Shown: positions 11,413 to 23,405 of the stretch, in pieces
Layout: every line of letters starts with the position of its first letter
Position numbering within the stretch: position 1 is the stretch's first letter
NCBI GenBank assembly: GCA_944472135.2
Contig: OX235270.1
Location: 122,217,842-122,281,841, forward strand
Origin: Trichobilharzia regenti
Taxonomy: Eukaryota > Platyhelminthes > Trematoda > Strigeidida > Schistosomatidae
DNA: 64,000 bases
Reading direction: 5' to 3'
The notes under the pieces: generated by a model
The model's input: only the letters and a program-made list of their open reading frames with translations
Databases searched by the model: none
What the model was told of the DNA's origin: nothing
Position numbers and translations under genes: made by a program

Positions 11413-11884
11413 TATTACGATAATTCCTGTCCAAACACAGATAAGGTGAAAGACACATATACATGATAACTTAGGTTCCCACAGAAAGGTCTGTTAGCAT
11501 TTATAAGTGATTTCCATGTACTGAAAGCATTCTTTCGTTAAATAGTAGTGTTCTTCACAAGAAAATAGGCTACATTGATATCCTGAGACGTGAAGTCTTC
11601 ACTGAATGAGCTAAGTTAAACTTTAAGCACCACTAACTACCGACAGAGTGAGACCGCACCAATGACCTTCAGACGCTCACTGAGGAAGTTAGTGAAACCT
11701 GGCAAATAATGTTGTCATCATCAATGAATTATGCTCATCGAAGTGTTATGCTATTAAATAGGATATCTGGGAAGTTTCAGCTTAGGTTTGGGAAAGATCT
11801 AGTTACGCTTCAATCTAAGGACAAGTTAGGGTTAGGTTAACCTAATAAGGGCAACATCAAGGTCGGTTCGAGTTAGGTTACAGT

Positions 11885-12060
11885 TAGAATTTAATTGATG
11901 GATGGTGGCCAGCAGTGGAATCCAGGATGCACAATTCGTCCTATTTGAGACTCATCAGCTGGATGTGTCTGCATTTCCCAGTTAGTGATGATGTTCCCAC
12001 CGAGGCTCGAACCCAGTGCCTATAATTTCAAACGCTATACCTAGATCAGCCTGTCAGTCC
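11885..12060 (-). mobile_element. Sm-alpha-type hammerhead SINE
   Basis: On the minus strand a tRNA-like head (B box GGGTTCGAGCCTC near 12003-12015) is followed by a type I hammerhead: ATCCAG, CTGATGA, a GTCTC..AGGAC helix II, a GAAT where GAAA is canonical, ATC and CTGGAT. Stem I (ATCCAG/CTGGAT) is intact. The A14-to-T change probably weakens cleavage. The same layout is known from the schistosome Sm-alpha satellite/SINE. Confidence 0.75.
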
Positions 12061-12346
12061 AAAGTTATCTCAAAGAGTTTCTGAGGGTATTAATTAGTGA
12101 TTCTAAAACTTACGACTGATGAATGGCTTTACTCATATTCCATATCATCAGTTTCGTATACAGCTGCATAACGGTTGTTTTTCCAGTGAGTTCAGCTAGA
12201 GTTTCCTATGTTATACTGCATATCCTTTGCTACTTTCTAAACACAGCTATTCTAAAGGTTTAAAAAAATTTTCCATGTGAAGAATATAATTATAAGCGAA
12301 AGGATAAACATAAATGTAAGACTTTCTAGTATTGGTTTTTCTGGAT

Positions 12347-12525
12347 TCCAGTGGCTTAATGGTCTACGAGCTCATTCGCTTTGTAACCAGGAGGTCCTGT
12401 GTTCGGAACCTGATGGGTGCGTACTGTGAAGAGTCCCAAACTAGGACGAAACAGCTGTCCAGTAATCACAACTGGTTTTCCAATGGTTCTATAACTAACT
12501 TCAGCTCATGATGAAACCGTAAAAA
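12347..12525 (+). mobile_element. tRNA-headed SINE, family 2 (hammerhead relic)
   Basis: The head carries an A-box-like GTGGCTTAATGGTCTA and a B-box-like GTGTTCGGAACC. The body holds GTACTG..GAGTCCCAAACTAGGACGAAACAGCTGTCCAGTAAT, i.e. hammerhead stems with a collapsed CTGATGA core. The tail is the family motif AATGGTTCTATAACTAACTT. Other copies lie at 17.6, 31.0, 31.9, 34.0, 35.9, 42.9, 47.1, 47.5 and 50.0 kb. Confidence 0.75.
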
Positions 12526-12529
12526 ATGT

Positions 12530-15340
12530 AAGATATTTGAAATTATTTCTGCTCGTTCTTGCTGATTTAGTGAACACTAATTTTAAAAAGTATATCACAT
12601 TTCCAATAAACTAAAGCTCAAAAACAATGAAAACGTAGAGTAGGATACACTAGGGTTCATAGAACAAGTGTAGATTTTCTCTTCTTTTCTAATAATGATC
12701 TTATGTTGACTTTGCACAGTAAACATAAAATGTGTTCATTTTGCTGTTTTCTATTCACATACTGTTTTAACTTAAGATAATATGCTGTTTTCATAAATAA
12801 ATAAAATATTACCGACTAAGAGTCCATCTCATCTTTGAAATATTGAATAGCTCTTTCAGACAAATTATAAGATAACTAACTGAATATTTTCAAATTTAAA
12901 GTTTAAGTGGATTAAATTGATTTTATCCCTGACCGATGTCAACTAGAGAACCAGTGAAAGAAACAAAGCAATATACACTTGTTCTATGCTTGTTCATAAC
13001 TTTTCAGTTGTACACATCTACGACCACGTATTCAAGACCGCCGAGTCTAGCAGAAAACGAATGGATCATAACTCTATGACTCATTACTTTTAACTTTTGT
13101 CAATCAGTAGTATTATAAAAACAGTGATAAAATAGCATTTTCTTTTGGTAATTGTCTTAAAAGTCGATTTGATGAATCTGACAAGCTAAAAAAAATTTTA
13201 AGTTTCATTTTAAGAAACGTATAACAAGGCTAATCACTTATTAACTTTGGCTTAATATTCAGTTGTAAGGGTTACTTCATCAAACAGACATTACTGAACA
13301 TGTTTATATGAAGTCTTTCAACCTGTAGCAGTAACGCGTGATTATTTAGTCTTCAGACTATTTTTTTAATATTAAACGTTTTATTTAATGATTTAATTGG
13401 TTTTATTTAATTACTCCCGTATTTAGTCATCATCAATTAATCCATTATTATATTTACTGTTGCTGATTGTCTTTTTTAAAATTACCATTTTATTGGATAA
13501 TTTACAAAATACTAACTGCCCGCATTATGAATAAATTACTTGAGTAATTAAAAATATACCACGTGATGGTAGATATAGGACATATGAAAGACATGGCTGA
13601 AGAGTAGATCAAAGTTCACCGTTAAATTATATATGTTAACACAAAGCCTTGGTTACTTAACTTTATCTTTTAAAAATTTTGCAACATATGATTTATTTTA
13701 AAAGACGATGAGTATCTTATATAACTGAGATTGAATGACTACAGGACCTAATTAACCTAAGTTGCTATTTCTTGAATTTGTGAATGTAGGTCCATATAAC
13801 CCAATAATGTATTCAACTAAGTTGACCATTGGTAAGGGTGATAACTGATATACCTGAATAGCTTGACATGGTGCTTATCAGTCATTGTTCCATTGGATAA
13901 ACTCCAAATATTTGTATCCATTTACGAACTCAATCAGAGAAAGAAGTAATAAAACTCGAATTAAAGGGCTTGTGTGGATTTGGCTGTCTGTAAAATAGGT
14001 ATCTTCAGTTAGTAGTACTGTTTGTACATATCAGTGATACAGTGACTGCAACTTATGTTTCTACAGATCTTACCATACCGAAGGGATCAGCTGGATAGTA
14101 ATTGAGCTAAAAGCTGTAAGTATTATAAGGTATGCGACTTACTCAATGGTGGTTTCTGAGGCCAGTATCGTACTGCTGGCTGACAGGGACTTAGAAGCAA
14201 CAAATCAACAAGTCAGCCTTACTGCCTTCTTTAAATATGAAGGAGTTAAAATTATCGCCCCAAAAATTACACATACCGACTTTCTCTACGGTGCGCCATA
14301 GCCAGCGATAAGGTTTTCTGTATGGACAAAACTCCACATCCAAATAAGCCGTATGCAACTGATCTCAAGTAGTGGTTCCTTGCGCTCTGCAGTCATGAAA
14401 CAGTGAAACTCTCTTCCGTCCGAGCTCTGGAAGGAATCAACTTAAGCGGTGTGAGCAGCCAAGAAGTAACAACTGTTTTCAGCTCCTATAAGCAAATATA
14501 ATTCTTCTACTTACCACTCACCTTAATCTTTTTGCATTCTTCCAACTACAACACTATCTCACAAAGAGGTTCTTTACCTCCGCTTAACCCTAGGAACTTG
14601 GCTTGCCATTTTATCCTTAAACGACGTTTGTAACTTCGTGCTGTAGATTTCAGAGTCCAGACATTATGTCAGGTAGGATGATAGGTCTCATGAATTATAA
14701 CCCTGCCATCTTGGATTTCGACTGTATGTTGTGTCTCTGATACACATAAAATACTAACGTGGTGAATTTAAAGAATCCATCGTATATTTGCCAGGAGATT
14801 CTGTGGTGGTTCTTGTGTGTTTACTGGTGTGAAGAGAGTAGAGAGATCAACAGGAGAAAATTGACTACTCGATTTTATATCAGTAGGCAGTAGTCCGGCT
14901 GAGTAGACTTATAAGAACAGGAAGAGCTCGTGAAACTCATCGGCGCTTTTTTGCAACCTCTGCTTAAGTACCAGCCATCTGTGGTTAGAACGAAATTAAA
15001 CGTGAGTCTTCGGAAGCTATCAAGTTTGCTTCTAAAAGCGAACCTCTCCCATGTAGTCATGTTAGTAGATGATCATATTGTTCAAGTAGGGAATCCGAGT
15101 AAAACTAAAACGTATACTTAAAGCATCCATGAAATCCCATGCTAAAGAATTGACAATGACGACCCTTTTGTAGCACTTCGGTGAGACAACCACTTTTTCC
15201 TAGATAGCATTAATTTGAAAAGGAAAGGGATCAGATCCTGGGATTATATCTAGGCTGTTGATGACCTGTGGTCATAGGTTGATTAGTACTAATGCACTTC
15301 ATTTTTAAATGTTTGATGCAAAGAAATTAATCCTAAGGGA
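12530..15340. other. AT-rich non-coding stretch, nothing recognised
   Basis: About 2.8 kb with no supported coding region, RNA gene or repeat family. Short frames near 14.9-15.1 kb show no domain and overlap on both strands. Confidence 0.35.
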
Positions 15341-15344
15341 ATTT

Positions 15345-15535
15345 TTATTTATTTATTATTTTTTATTTACAGCTTGATTCCACACTGTATTTTTGGTACA
15401 AGTATGGAATTTTCAGCATGTGATGTCGGTAGCCCAAATTTTGCAGGCCGACCATAGATATCAGGTGTGCGTCGGCAGGGGATCGAACCTCAGACCATGT
15501 GCATGATCGCGAGAATCCTAAACACTGTTCCACCG
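15345..15535 (-). mobile_element. tRNA-headed SINE, family 3
   Basis: On the minus strand: a tRNA-like head with a B box (GAGGTTCGATCC), then the body CACCTGATATCTATGGTCGG, CTACCGACATCACATGCTGA and a tail GTGTGGAATCAAGCTGTAAA with an A/T-rich end. The family recurs at 15.76, 44.84 and 63.78 kb. Confidence 0.7.
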
Positions 15536-15559
15536 ACGGAAGCTACTTAGGCGTAATCC

Positions 15560-16690
15560 GAGGGAAAGTCTTCTCAAAGAGCTTGAATAGTTGTGGAAAA
15601 CAGTATCTTCAAAAAGGACATTTTTGCCGGTACCTGTTGCCTGTCACATTTCTTGACTTAATTGTAGCATTTGACACTCTTCATCGAAATGTGTTTGATT
15701 GTAACAGGATCAACAAGAAAGTATATCGTAGAAATCAAGGTGCTCAGCTTGAATTTATATTTTATTTTATGGTTACAGCTTGATTCCACACCGTATTTTT
15801 GGTACAAGTGTGGAATTTTCAGCGTGGATATCGGTAGCCCAAAATTCGCAGGCCAACCATAGATATCAGGTGTGCGTCGGCGAGGGCTCGAACCCCGGAC
15901 CATGTGCATGGTCGGCGAGAGCCCTAACCACTGTGCCACCGACGCAGGAACTTATGTAGAGTTGTAATCTGGAATGAGGATAACTTGTAGTGTTCATCAA
16001 GGAGGTCCTCCATTTTTATTCGGTTTCATCATACATACCAATGGACTGACTTATTACCATTGAAAAGACGCATCACTGTTCGTGGTAGAGATGTTAACAA
16101 AATGAAAAGTCTTCCGAACATCTTAAGCGAAAGTTGAAGTATGTTTAACATGAAATTCGCTCTTGAAAAATCTACGATGATGCCACAGGAGTGGTGTGCG
16201 CTGACTGCAAGTTTAACCATAAGGAACGAAGAGGTTGGATGTGTTGACTACTTCGTTTATATGCGAACTTCCGTTAGCCCTAATGGACTGATTGCTTAGG
16301 AGATTCCAGCAAGAATACAAATGTCTTGTTTGGAATTTACCGATGTAAGTCATCTTTAGCACAGGAGTGATAAACAACTATCCGTCAAAGATATATGCAG
16401 TGTACATTAATCTGACGCTCTCTACTCTACCACTAATTTGTCCGTAATTATTAGGTTAGATGTTGAGTGTTAGGTATATAGGAAAATTTAATCATTAAGG
16501 TTGAGAAGATTCATCGGATCAGATGATTAGGATAAGTCTTACACATGCCAGTCTACTGACTTTCTCAACGAGAAATTTTGGGTGTTGAAGATTTAGAGGT
16601 GGTCAAAAGGAAATACACAACCAATCCATGAAGTATTTAACTGTTGGTTAAAGAGCCATTTAGCGAGGTGCAGACTGCAGTACTATGTCA
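15560..16690 (+). pseudogene. Decayed LINE RT and C-terminus (RTE-like), interrupted by a SINE
   Basis: The plus strand keeps the RT motif A block FLDLIVAFDTLHRNV at about 15650. After a SINE insertion come VHQGGPPFLFGFIIHT (the VRQGCPLSPFLFNFIID block), SVSPNGLIA.EIPARIQ (the ISPNGLISDEISARIQ block) and, near 16500, VEKIHRIRWLG and LHMPVY (the LHRLRWLGHVLRMP block). At 16600 a degraded GGQTKTWHQSM block remains. The order matches the LINE at 18.7-21.4 kb, so this is an older copy with many stops and frameshifts. Confidence 0.65.
15755..15950 (-). mobile_element. tRNA-headed SINE, family 3, nested in the LINE relic
   Basis: The most complete family 3 copy. On the minus strand it has an A box in GGTGGCACAGTGGTTAG, a B box in GGGGTTCGAGCCC, then CTGATATCTATGGTTGG and the tail ACGGTGTGGAATCAAGCTGT. 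It separates the RT motif A block from the VRQGCPL-like block of the LINE, so it inserted later. Confidence 0.75.
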
Positions 16691-16699
16691 AGTCTAGAG

Positions 16700-17555
16700 A
16701 TAATCAAGTTACCAATATGTCAGAATCTAATGATCGCTGATTTTCAACTTTTATCAAGAAGTAAACAGCAGTTCATGTCTAAGATAAGCAGCTGCTCGTC
16801 AACACGACCTCTAAGTGACCTCATTCAGAAGTAAAACACATCATTCTTCACTTGTAAACATCAGGCTTAATTATACCCTGTCATTTAGCTAACCTATTCT
16901 ATAAAAAGGCGATTGACATACAGATTTTCCAAATGATTTGAATCTGTTCATTTGTTTAGGTCACAAAGAAAAAGTTGCTCTCATGACTTAATGTCACAAG
17001 GTTTAACTAACATCTGCTCATTATCAAGTCAGCTGACATTCTTCGACATCCCACGTAATTTTAAGTTTATGCAATTAACTGACTGATGCAGTCAGACTTC
17101 AATTTATTTTATACTAAAAGTATATATACACAAGTGAAATAACTCACTTGATCTTAATGATGAAAATACAATGACCTAGGACTGAAGTCAGTAGATAAAA
17201 TCAAACAAATAATAACATTAAATAAGTAAACATTTAATCCACCTGCAGATGCCTTTGTTTGAACACGTACGCATCTGAACAGGATAAGACGCTATTTTAC
17301 ATTCCTCCTTTATGCTGGTAACAGGCACATCCTGTGAGTCTGTACTTATACCATACTAATCAGATAAATTCTAAAATCTTTCGCCTAAATAAACTTAATA
17401 TTTTATTTTATTTAAATATCTTGCTTATCAGAGCACATTTCGAAACAACTGAGTCCTTTATTTACTTCTTATTATCAGTACTTATAGGTAAGATAGTATA
17501 CTGATTAAGTGGGCATATTAGGTATATTACTTTTATAGTTTGTTATGTAAGGGTT
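16700..17555. other. Non-coding stretch, nothing recognised
   Basis: AT-rich, without a coding or repeat signal that I recognise. Confidence 0.35.
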
Positions 17556-17559
17556 AGTT

Positions 17560-17998
17560 ATGTTTCTAAGAGTTGATCATTGATTGATATCAGTTAGAGA
17601 ACCATTAAAGACCAGGGAGTACTGGATAGATGTTCCATCCTAGTTTTAGAATCATCTGTAGTACGCACCCACTGGGATTCCAACCCAGGACCTTCCCGGT
17701 TACAGTGCAAGCTGGCTGGTATACCATTCAGCCACTGGGACCCGATTCAATGGCCATTGCATAGATTCTAACTTCTACCAATTCATGATTTAGCGCAACC
17801 CCAACCAATATCGTCGGTGGAACATCCATCCTCACACTTGACATCCGGATGGACCTCACTGGTCACGACTTCTCACTAGGACTTCAGGAAACTCGATCCT
17901 GTAGCAGGTCACTAGAGAGCATCAGATTAATTTTCTGTAGTTTGGTTTGTAAGGGATAGTTGTGTTTTTACGAGTTGATCACGGATTAATATCAGCTA
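17560..17998 (-). mobile_element. SINE family 2, full copy plus a truncated tandem tail
   Basis: The minus strand reads a head with A box TGGCTGAATGGTATACC and B box GGGTTGGAATCCC, then GTACTACAGATGATTCT and GGAACATCTATCCAGTACTC (hammerhead relic), then the tail CTGATATCAATCAATGATCAAC. At 17937-17998 the same tail end recurs in the same orientation, so a second truncated copy lies in tandem. About 280 bp is nearly identical, in reverse orientation, to the copy at 30.9-31.2 kb. Confidence 0.75.
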
Positions 17999-17999
17999 G

Positions 18000-18540
18000 A
18001 GAATTTTATCCATATTGATTATAAACTTCAGATGGATCAATGATCATGTCAAGGATGGGAGTAGAGGGACAATTTTGGGGTAGGATTTTATGTGCGTTGT
18101 ATTTGTGTCAGTGTGTTAGTTAAAAACTACGTTTAAACAAGCAAAAAAGTTAGTTAATGCTAATGTAATGACAAGGGGTAGGAGTATTTATATGTACAGG
18201 ATGGACGGCCACATAGAAAAGGTCAGTGTAATAAAGTACTTGTGAATTTGTAGACTCCACATCAAGCCAGGGCAGTAATAGTGGTTGGACTTGTTTATTC
18301 TGTACACAGAGCACCGGTTATTTTTGGTGAATTGCAATAGCCTATGCTATTTAAAGTATTCGCTATCTGGATACTTTTGACAATTTATTTGGTTCCCGGT
18401 AGATGATAGAGAAGAATTCTTCATTGCTGGCTTTGAGGCCGGTTTGGACTGCTCGAACTTTTGATGGCTTTTACCACACCTTTATTTAGCCACACTGGTA
18501 GGTGTTCACGAGCACGAAAAATCAAGTTCCTAGAGCAAAG
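18000..18540. other. Non-coding stretch, nothing clearly recognised
   Basis: No supported gene. The last 100 bp may belong to the PLE fragment that follows, but no protein block is clear. Confidence 0.35.
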
Positions 18541-18544
18541 GCCA

Positions 18545-18695
18545 ATGTAACTTGAGGAGAAAACCGATTTCAATAACAAAGTAGGGAATGAATTAAACAG
18601 ACGTTTGAAGAAACTAAGGGAGGGACAGATATTTCCCGAAAGTTTATATGAAGAAATCAGGCCAACTGGCACGTACATGGCAAGATCATACGGTT
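18545..18695 (+). pseudogene. PLE reverse transcriptase N-terminal fragment
   Basis: The plus strand reads DFNNKVGNELNRRLKKLREG and then ESLYEEIRPTGTYMARSYGF. The pattern L-Y-x-x-I-R-P-x-G-x-x-x-x-R-x-Y-G-x-P is the conserved start of the PLE RT domain. It stops at about 18695, where the LINE sequence (AGDFNAQV) begins in the same direction, so the LINE landed in or next to a PLE. Confidence 0.65.
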
Positions 18696-21415
18696 TTAGC
18701 AGGCGACTTCAATGCCCAAGTACGAAAGTTGTGCCAGACTGAGAAGTATGTAGGTGGTACGTATGGAGTTTCCTGCCGACGAACCGATAACGCTGATCGT
18801 CTTCTACAGTTTTGCTCGGATAATCATCTGTTCCTAGTCAGTACTAACTTAAGGCACAAAGAGAGACATTGTGTAATCTGGCGACCTCCATCACCAAATC
18901 AACGCTGGACTCAGATAGACCACATAGCCATAGGGTATCGTTGGCGAGGGGTAGTAGAAGACTGTCGCTCCTTCTGGAACACATGCGTAGACTCTGATCA
19001 CGCTCTGGTTCGCGCACGTTTATGCTTACGACTAAACGGACATAAGAAATTGACGGCAGCGAAACAGTTACGTCCCCAACTAGATCGAGACTTTGAGTCC
19101 CTATATAAGGAAGAAATAACGAAACTAGTGTCTCAGATCGGCAGCAGGACTTCCCCTGAGGTAGCCTGGCACAACATACAGTTAGCTGTAGACACGGCTT
19201 TAAAAGCTGTTAATAAGCTAAAACCTAAAGTTAGTAAAAGCCATTGGATCTCTACCGCCTCATCCGAACTTATTGCCTCAAAAAGGCTGATTCCCGCTCG
19301 CTCCGATTATGATGAGGAGCGAAAACTACTCAAACGAAAACTAACAAGAGGCCTTCGCAACGGCCGTGAACAGTGGTGGGCGGCAAAAGCGAAAGAGATG
19401 GAAAAGGCATCAACGATTGGCACAACTATTTAGGCTTATCAGGGAAACAGGTGCTAAAACGCAAATGATAAGTGAAACAATCCCGGAGAAAGTGGCACCA
19501 TAATTAGCTCCCAGGATAGACGACTGGAACGCAGGAAAGAGCACTATGAGGAGCAGTTTAACTGGCCCACAGCCACGCTCAACCTGCCGAACATCCAACA
19601 CCTCCCTGAATGGGATATAGACACAGGTCCTCCGTCCTTAACTGAGGTTACTAAAGCTGTCACCAGTCTAAAAAAAAGACAAAGCAGTGGGACCTGATGG
19701 AATGACTCCAGAGGTATTTAAGTACGGTGGAAACAGTTTACTGTCTGCATTAACTGAGGTTCTAAGCAGCGTCTGGGAATCAGAGGAAGTCCCGTCGGGT
19801 TGGTGTAAGTCACTGATTATCCCCATGTACAGGAAGGGAGACAAATCTTCCTGTGATAATCGCAGAGGGGTTAACTTGACTAATATAGTATCTAAACTCC
19901 TGGGCTCAATAATATTGCGTAGACTATGTGGTGCTCGGGAGGCACAAACATTAGAGAACCAGGCAGGCTTTAGACCAGGAAGACGGTGTATTGATCATAT
20001 CTTCACCCTCCGACAGACTCTAGAACATGGTCATTCCTACCGGCGTCGGACAATCATTATATTTCTTGACCTAAAGGCGGAATTCGATTCTGTCGACCGA
20101 GAGGTACTTTGGCGATGCTTGATTGTAAAGGGAATTCCGAGAAAATACATTGCACTGATTAAGGCACTTTACTCGTACTCATGCCATCAGCCAGGTGAGG
20201 GCTTACGGCGAGTTGTCATCTGAAATGGTGACGACTAGTGGTGTCCATCAAGAATGCCCATTATCCCCATTCCTATTCAACTTCTATTCAACTTGACCCT
20301 AACTCACTTCAGACACTCAGGGATTGACTTGCTACCAGGGAATAATCTCATTGGCTTAGAATATGCAGTCGATATAGTCCTTCTAGGCGAGGACGCTGAC
20401 AAAATGCAGAGTCTTCTGAACACCTTGAGCTGCAATCTACGAATGTTTGGAATGTGAGCGATTCGCTCCCGCCAAATGCAAGATGATGTTACAGGATTGG
20501 ACTACACCGACTCTTAGATTAGAAATAGGAAGTGAAGTGGTAAAGCACGTTGACCGCTTCACTCATCTGGGAAGTACGATCAGCCCCAACAGGTTGATCT
20601 CTGACGAAATCTCAGCTGAGTATGGATACAGAGGGCTAGTTTCGCATATGCCAGTTTACGCCATCTTTGGCGTAGATGTGATATCCGACTATCGACCAAA
20701 GGGTGGGTGTACTGCTCATCAGTCCACTCCGTCCTCCTTTAAACCCAGCTTTGAGACCTGGCCATTGAGAGTGGAAGACATGAAAAGATTAGCTGCCTTT
20801 GATCATAGGTGCCTGCGTTCTATATCCCGTGTGTAGTGATATAATAAGGTGAGCAATATTGAGGTGAGGTGTCGAGTGCTGGGTAGGTGGGAGGGGAAAT
20901 CAATCTACGAGGTTGTGAAGTTACATAGACTGAGATGGTTAGGACGTGTGTTACGTATGCCTAGTCATTGCCTTCCTCGACAATGGGCAATGTTATCTGA
21001 CATAGGATTGGTCAGGCTGGAGAAGAGCTAGCGGTGGTCAAACCAAAACATGGCATCAGTCAATGATATCCACAACAGTTAGTTTAAGCCAAGTAGAAAG
21101 GTGCAGACTTCCTGACCGGTTGGGGTCCTCGGGATGGTAAAAACCAGTGGCTGTAGACAGTAACTGCTATGGCTCAATATCGTCGTTGTCAATGGCCCAG
21201 ATTCACCCATTCCCTGTGAGTTATAATTTCCAATGGAACTATATCGTTCTTCGTTATTACTATTCCTTTGTCTCACAGTTCTGTTTACTATCTTCATTAT
21301 GCATTTCTTCTACTTTCTTCTCTTGATTTGTGTGCTACATGGAGTGTGGTGACTTGAAGTTCTGCACATCGGTGCAAAGTTCTATGTCGAAAACAGACAG
21401 ACAGACTCATAATGG
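18696..21415 (+). pseudogene. RTE/CR1-like LINE: endonuclease end, RT and tail, disabled
   Basis: A long 5'-truncated LINE. 18690-19433 encodes the end of an APE endonuclease (AGDFNAQV, WTQIDHIAI, DSDHALVRARL with the catalytic SDH block) and the linker. A frameshift at about 19430 leads into RQLFRLIRETGAKT-like sequence. The RT follows: VGPDGMTPEVFK, LIIPMYRKGDKSSCDNRRG, ENQAGFRPGRRCIDHIFTLR and FLDLKAEFDSVDRE. It breaks at 20221, and again near 20450 and 20836. The catalytic YADD box reads YAVD here. The tail has LHRLRWLGRVLRMPSHCLPR and a GGQTKTWHQ block shifted out of frame. The 3' end is near 21415 in ACAGACAGACAGACT. It cannot make active protein. A second copy lies at 61286-62990. Confidence 0.85.
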
Positions 21416-21419
21416 AAAT

Positions 21420-21615
21420 ATGAAAAACAATGGAATTATCTCAACAAAGTTTGAAAGTTGTGTGAGTGACTTGATATAATTATGAGGAATAAATTGTGCT
21501 CAAAGCGTCATCAATAAACATTACTGTACAACAGTGTGAGACTTTATCAAAACAAATTTTACCCATAATGGAATTGTACTCTACCACAGCGCACAAGTTT
21601 TGTTCTTATATCAAT
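21420..21615 (+). mobile_element. PLE 3' tail with a degraded hammerhead
   Basis: Contains GTGTGAGTGACTTGATATAA and GTACAACAGTGTGAGACTTT, matching the 43.7-43.9 kb tail. The ribozyme region (21471-21514) has TTGAT, ATAATTA, an extra T, GAG..CTC, AAAG where GAAA is expected, CGTC and ATCAA. It is a decayed member of the A3/U8 variant class. Confidence 0.6.
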
Positions 21616-21905
21616 GTAATCTCTTTCCTAGACATCCTTCTTACAAAGATGAAAGAGAAATTTGAATAGGAAAAGTTTATGGACAGGAACATATACACAT
21701 TTCCAAAGATTGTTTACTCTCCAGTACAAGAGAAACTTAATTATGAACCTCAACTACAGGGTCAGGTCTGTAGGCTCAGAATATGTCACTGAAGATGAAC
21801 TTAGGATTGTATGTGACACCCTATTTGAAAATAACCATCCAGAAAAGGGATATTGTTGGATAAATGAAAGAAAGAAAGAGAGGTTTTTTAAACAAAATTT
21901 GTAAG
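21616..21905 (+). pseudogene. PLE reverse transcriptase C-terminal fragment
   Basis: The reading INVISFLDILLTKMKEKFE leads, after one stop/frame slip, to NRKSLWTGTYTHFQ, LQYKRNLIMNLNYRVRSV and EYVTEDELRIVCDTLFENNH. These are the late RT/thumb blocks of PLEs: FLDxLLTR, YRKxTWTGxYTHFxS, YKRxLVxxLxxRA and L-x-x-x-L-x-x-N-x-Y-P. The GIY-YIG part is not visible downstream. It follows directly on the 3' tail of another PLE copy, i.e. a tandem arrangement. Confidence 0.7.
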
Positions 21906-22660
21906 AAAGCATAAAACAAATTTAGATTAATTCATAATAGGAATCTTAAAAAGGAGGATAGATTACCTAATCACTTTAAATGACCGTAATCACTTCTCAG
22001 TTATTTTGTTCCCATTGTCTTTCCTTGTATGCAGCAGTGAGATTAGGCCCGCTTGCTTATACTCCTATGGTTAATAAGAAAACCGTGACAAACGAAATCT
22101 TTCCACTAATTGCTTTTTATGAAACCAGTATGCTTATTCACTGCAGTTATAAAAGTCTACAGCTGCCACTCATTAGAATTAAATATCGTGAAGATAAATG
22201 ACCAAAATCCTTTTTGCATTGGATTGGAGTACAGTATACGCATCTACCTGAGTAATAAAAACGGTTAACCTTTGTATTGATTGGGAAATTATTTAGGATA
22301 ATCTTCAGTTGGTACACTATTATTTGTATTCTATGTGGTGATTGAACATGAACTGATAAGTATTGAAAGGAAAAGGCCTCAATGCACAAGTCCTGTGTTG
22401 ATTACGTGTGATTAAGTGCGGTGAAGTTATTACCTGTTAAGCAGATGCGCCTCATTGTCCAGGCGATAGGGCCCTAGGTTAGTGGATCGAAATCTTCTGT
22501 TTCGAGCCGCACCGAGATCTTAGTTTATATTTTACAATCAACGAGTACATAATTAGTTCAGTTAACAATTCAGTAAAGATGGCTGATATCAAACCGATTT
22601 GTTTAACGTGTATCCCATCAACTTGGTAGATTATAACTGATAAATGAGGTGTGAAAAATG
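21906..22660. other. Non-coding stretch, nothing recognised
   Basis: Possibly eroded PLE linker at its left edge. No domain or repeat family that I can support. Confidence 0.3.
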
Positions 22661-22664
22661 TGTT

Positions 22665-22880
22665 ATTTATTATTATTATTATTTCCTTTAATTCATAGAG
22701 GAACATAGGGCTTCAGCAGCACACCTCCATTGCGTTCGGTTCCCTGTCAATGTTTTCACCTGGCTCCATGCCTGCCCACATACCTTTATCTCCTCTTCAC
22801 ATGACCTCCTCCATGTCACCCTCGCACTGACAACCAACTTGCCAATTCCCACTCGGCTTCCACTCGAGAGCCTGGCGTGT
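22665..22880 (-). mobile_element. RTE-like LINE C-terminus fragment
   Basis: The minus strand encodes ARVTWRRSCEEEIKVCG, AWSQVKTLTGNRTQWRC and AAEALCSSMN, the terminal block shared with the copies at 49.0-49.7 kb and 59.5-60.3 kb (TWRRSCEEELKEYG, EALYSTRNPSEQ). It ends in an (ATA)n tail at 22665-22680, the usual microsatellite-like 3' end of RTE elements. Confidence 0.7.
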
Positions 22881-23139
22881 GTAATGTTAAATAAATTTGG
22901 CTTAGATTAGAAATTTCTTTTACTTTCACTTCTTAGTCTGTAGTATTCAGCCCCACTTATTTTGCAATGAAATATCACATTTTTTCAGTTATTACTGCAA
23001 CAAGTAATCACAATCAGTTATTTGTATTGTCTGCTATGTTTTCTTCAGTATCTAGCTGTTTATCACACGCTGGAATACAATAATTTCATAATAATCAATT
23101 GTAAATCTTCTTTGTTATTTCAAAAGACTTTTCTAAGGG

Positions 23140-23405
23140 AGCTAATCGTCGGTAGTTCAAAGGGTTCAGTGACTTGCTCATCTGTGGTTCGATAGTGGAA
23201 TTTCGACCAGACACGTGGGAGGTCCATGTTTGACTGAAAGTTGAGGCAAAACAAAAACTCACCTACTTAGTTATTCATTAGCAGCCCTGGGGAATTAGAA
23301 AGGTTGGGTAAGAGACTGGTAACTGAATTCCGTAGAAAAAACAATACTACTACTGTTGAAACTTCAAAGCCTGCAGTCCCATGTCGCATTTGGAATTCAG
23401 GGGTG
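23140..23405 (+). mobile_element. SINE family 4, diverged copy
   Basis: A weak tRNA-like head (TGTGGTTCGATAGTGG) is followed by GAAAGGTTGGGTAAGAGACT, then ACTACTGTTGAAACTTCAAA and GCCTGCAG. The body matches the family 4 copy at 24.0-24.3 kb in order, with many differences. Confidence 0.5.

Noticed and set aside
12347..12420. SINE heads as genuine tRNA genes
   Set aside because: A and B boxes are present, but the cloverleaf is broken and the sequence continues into the SINE body in every copy.
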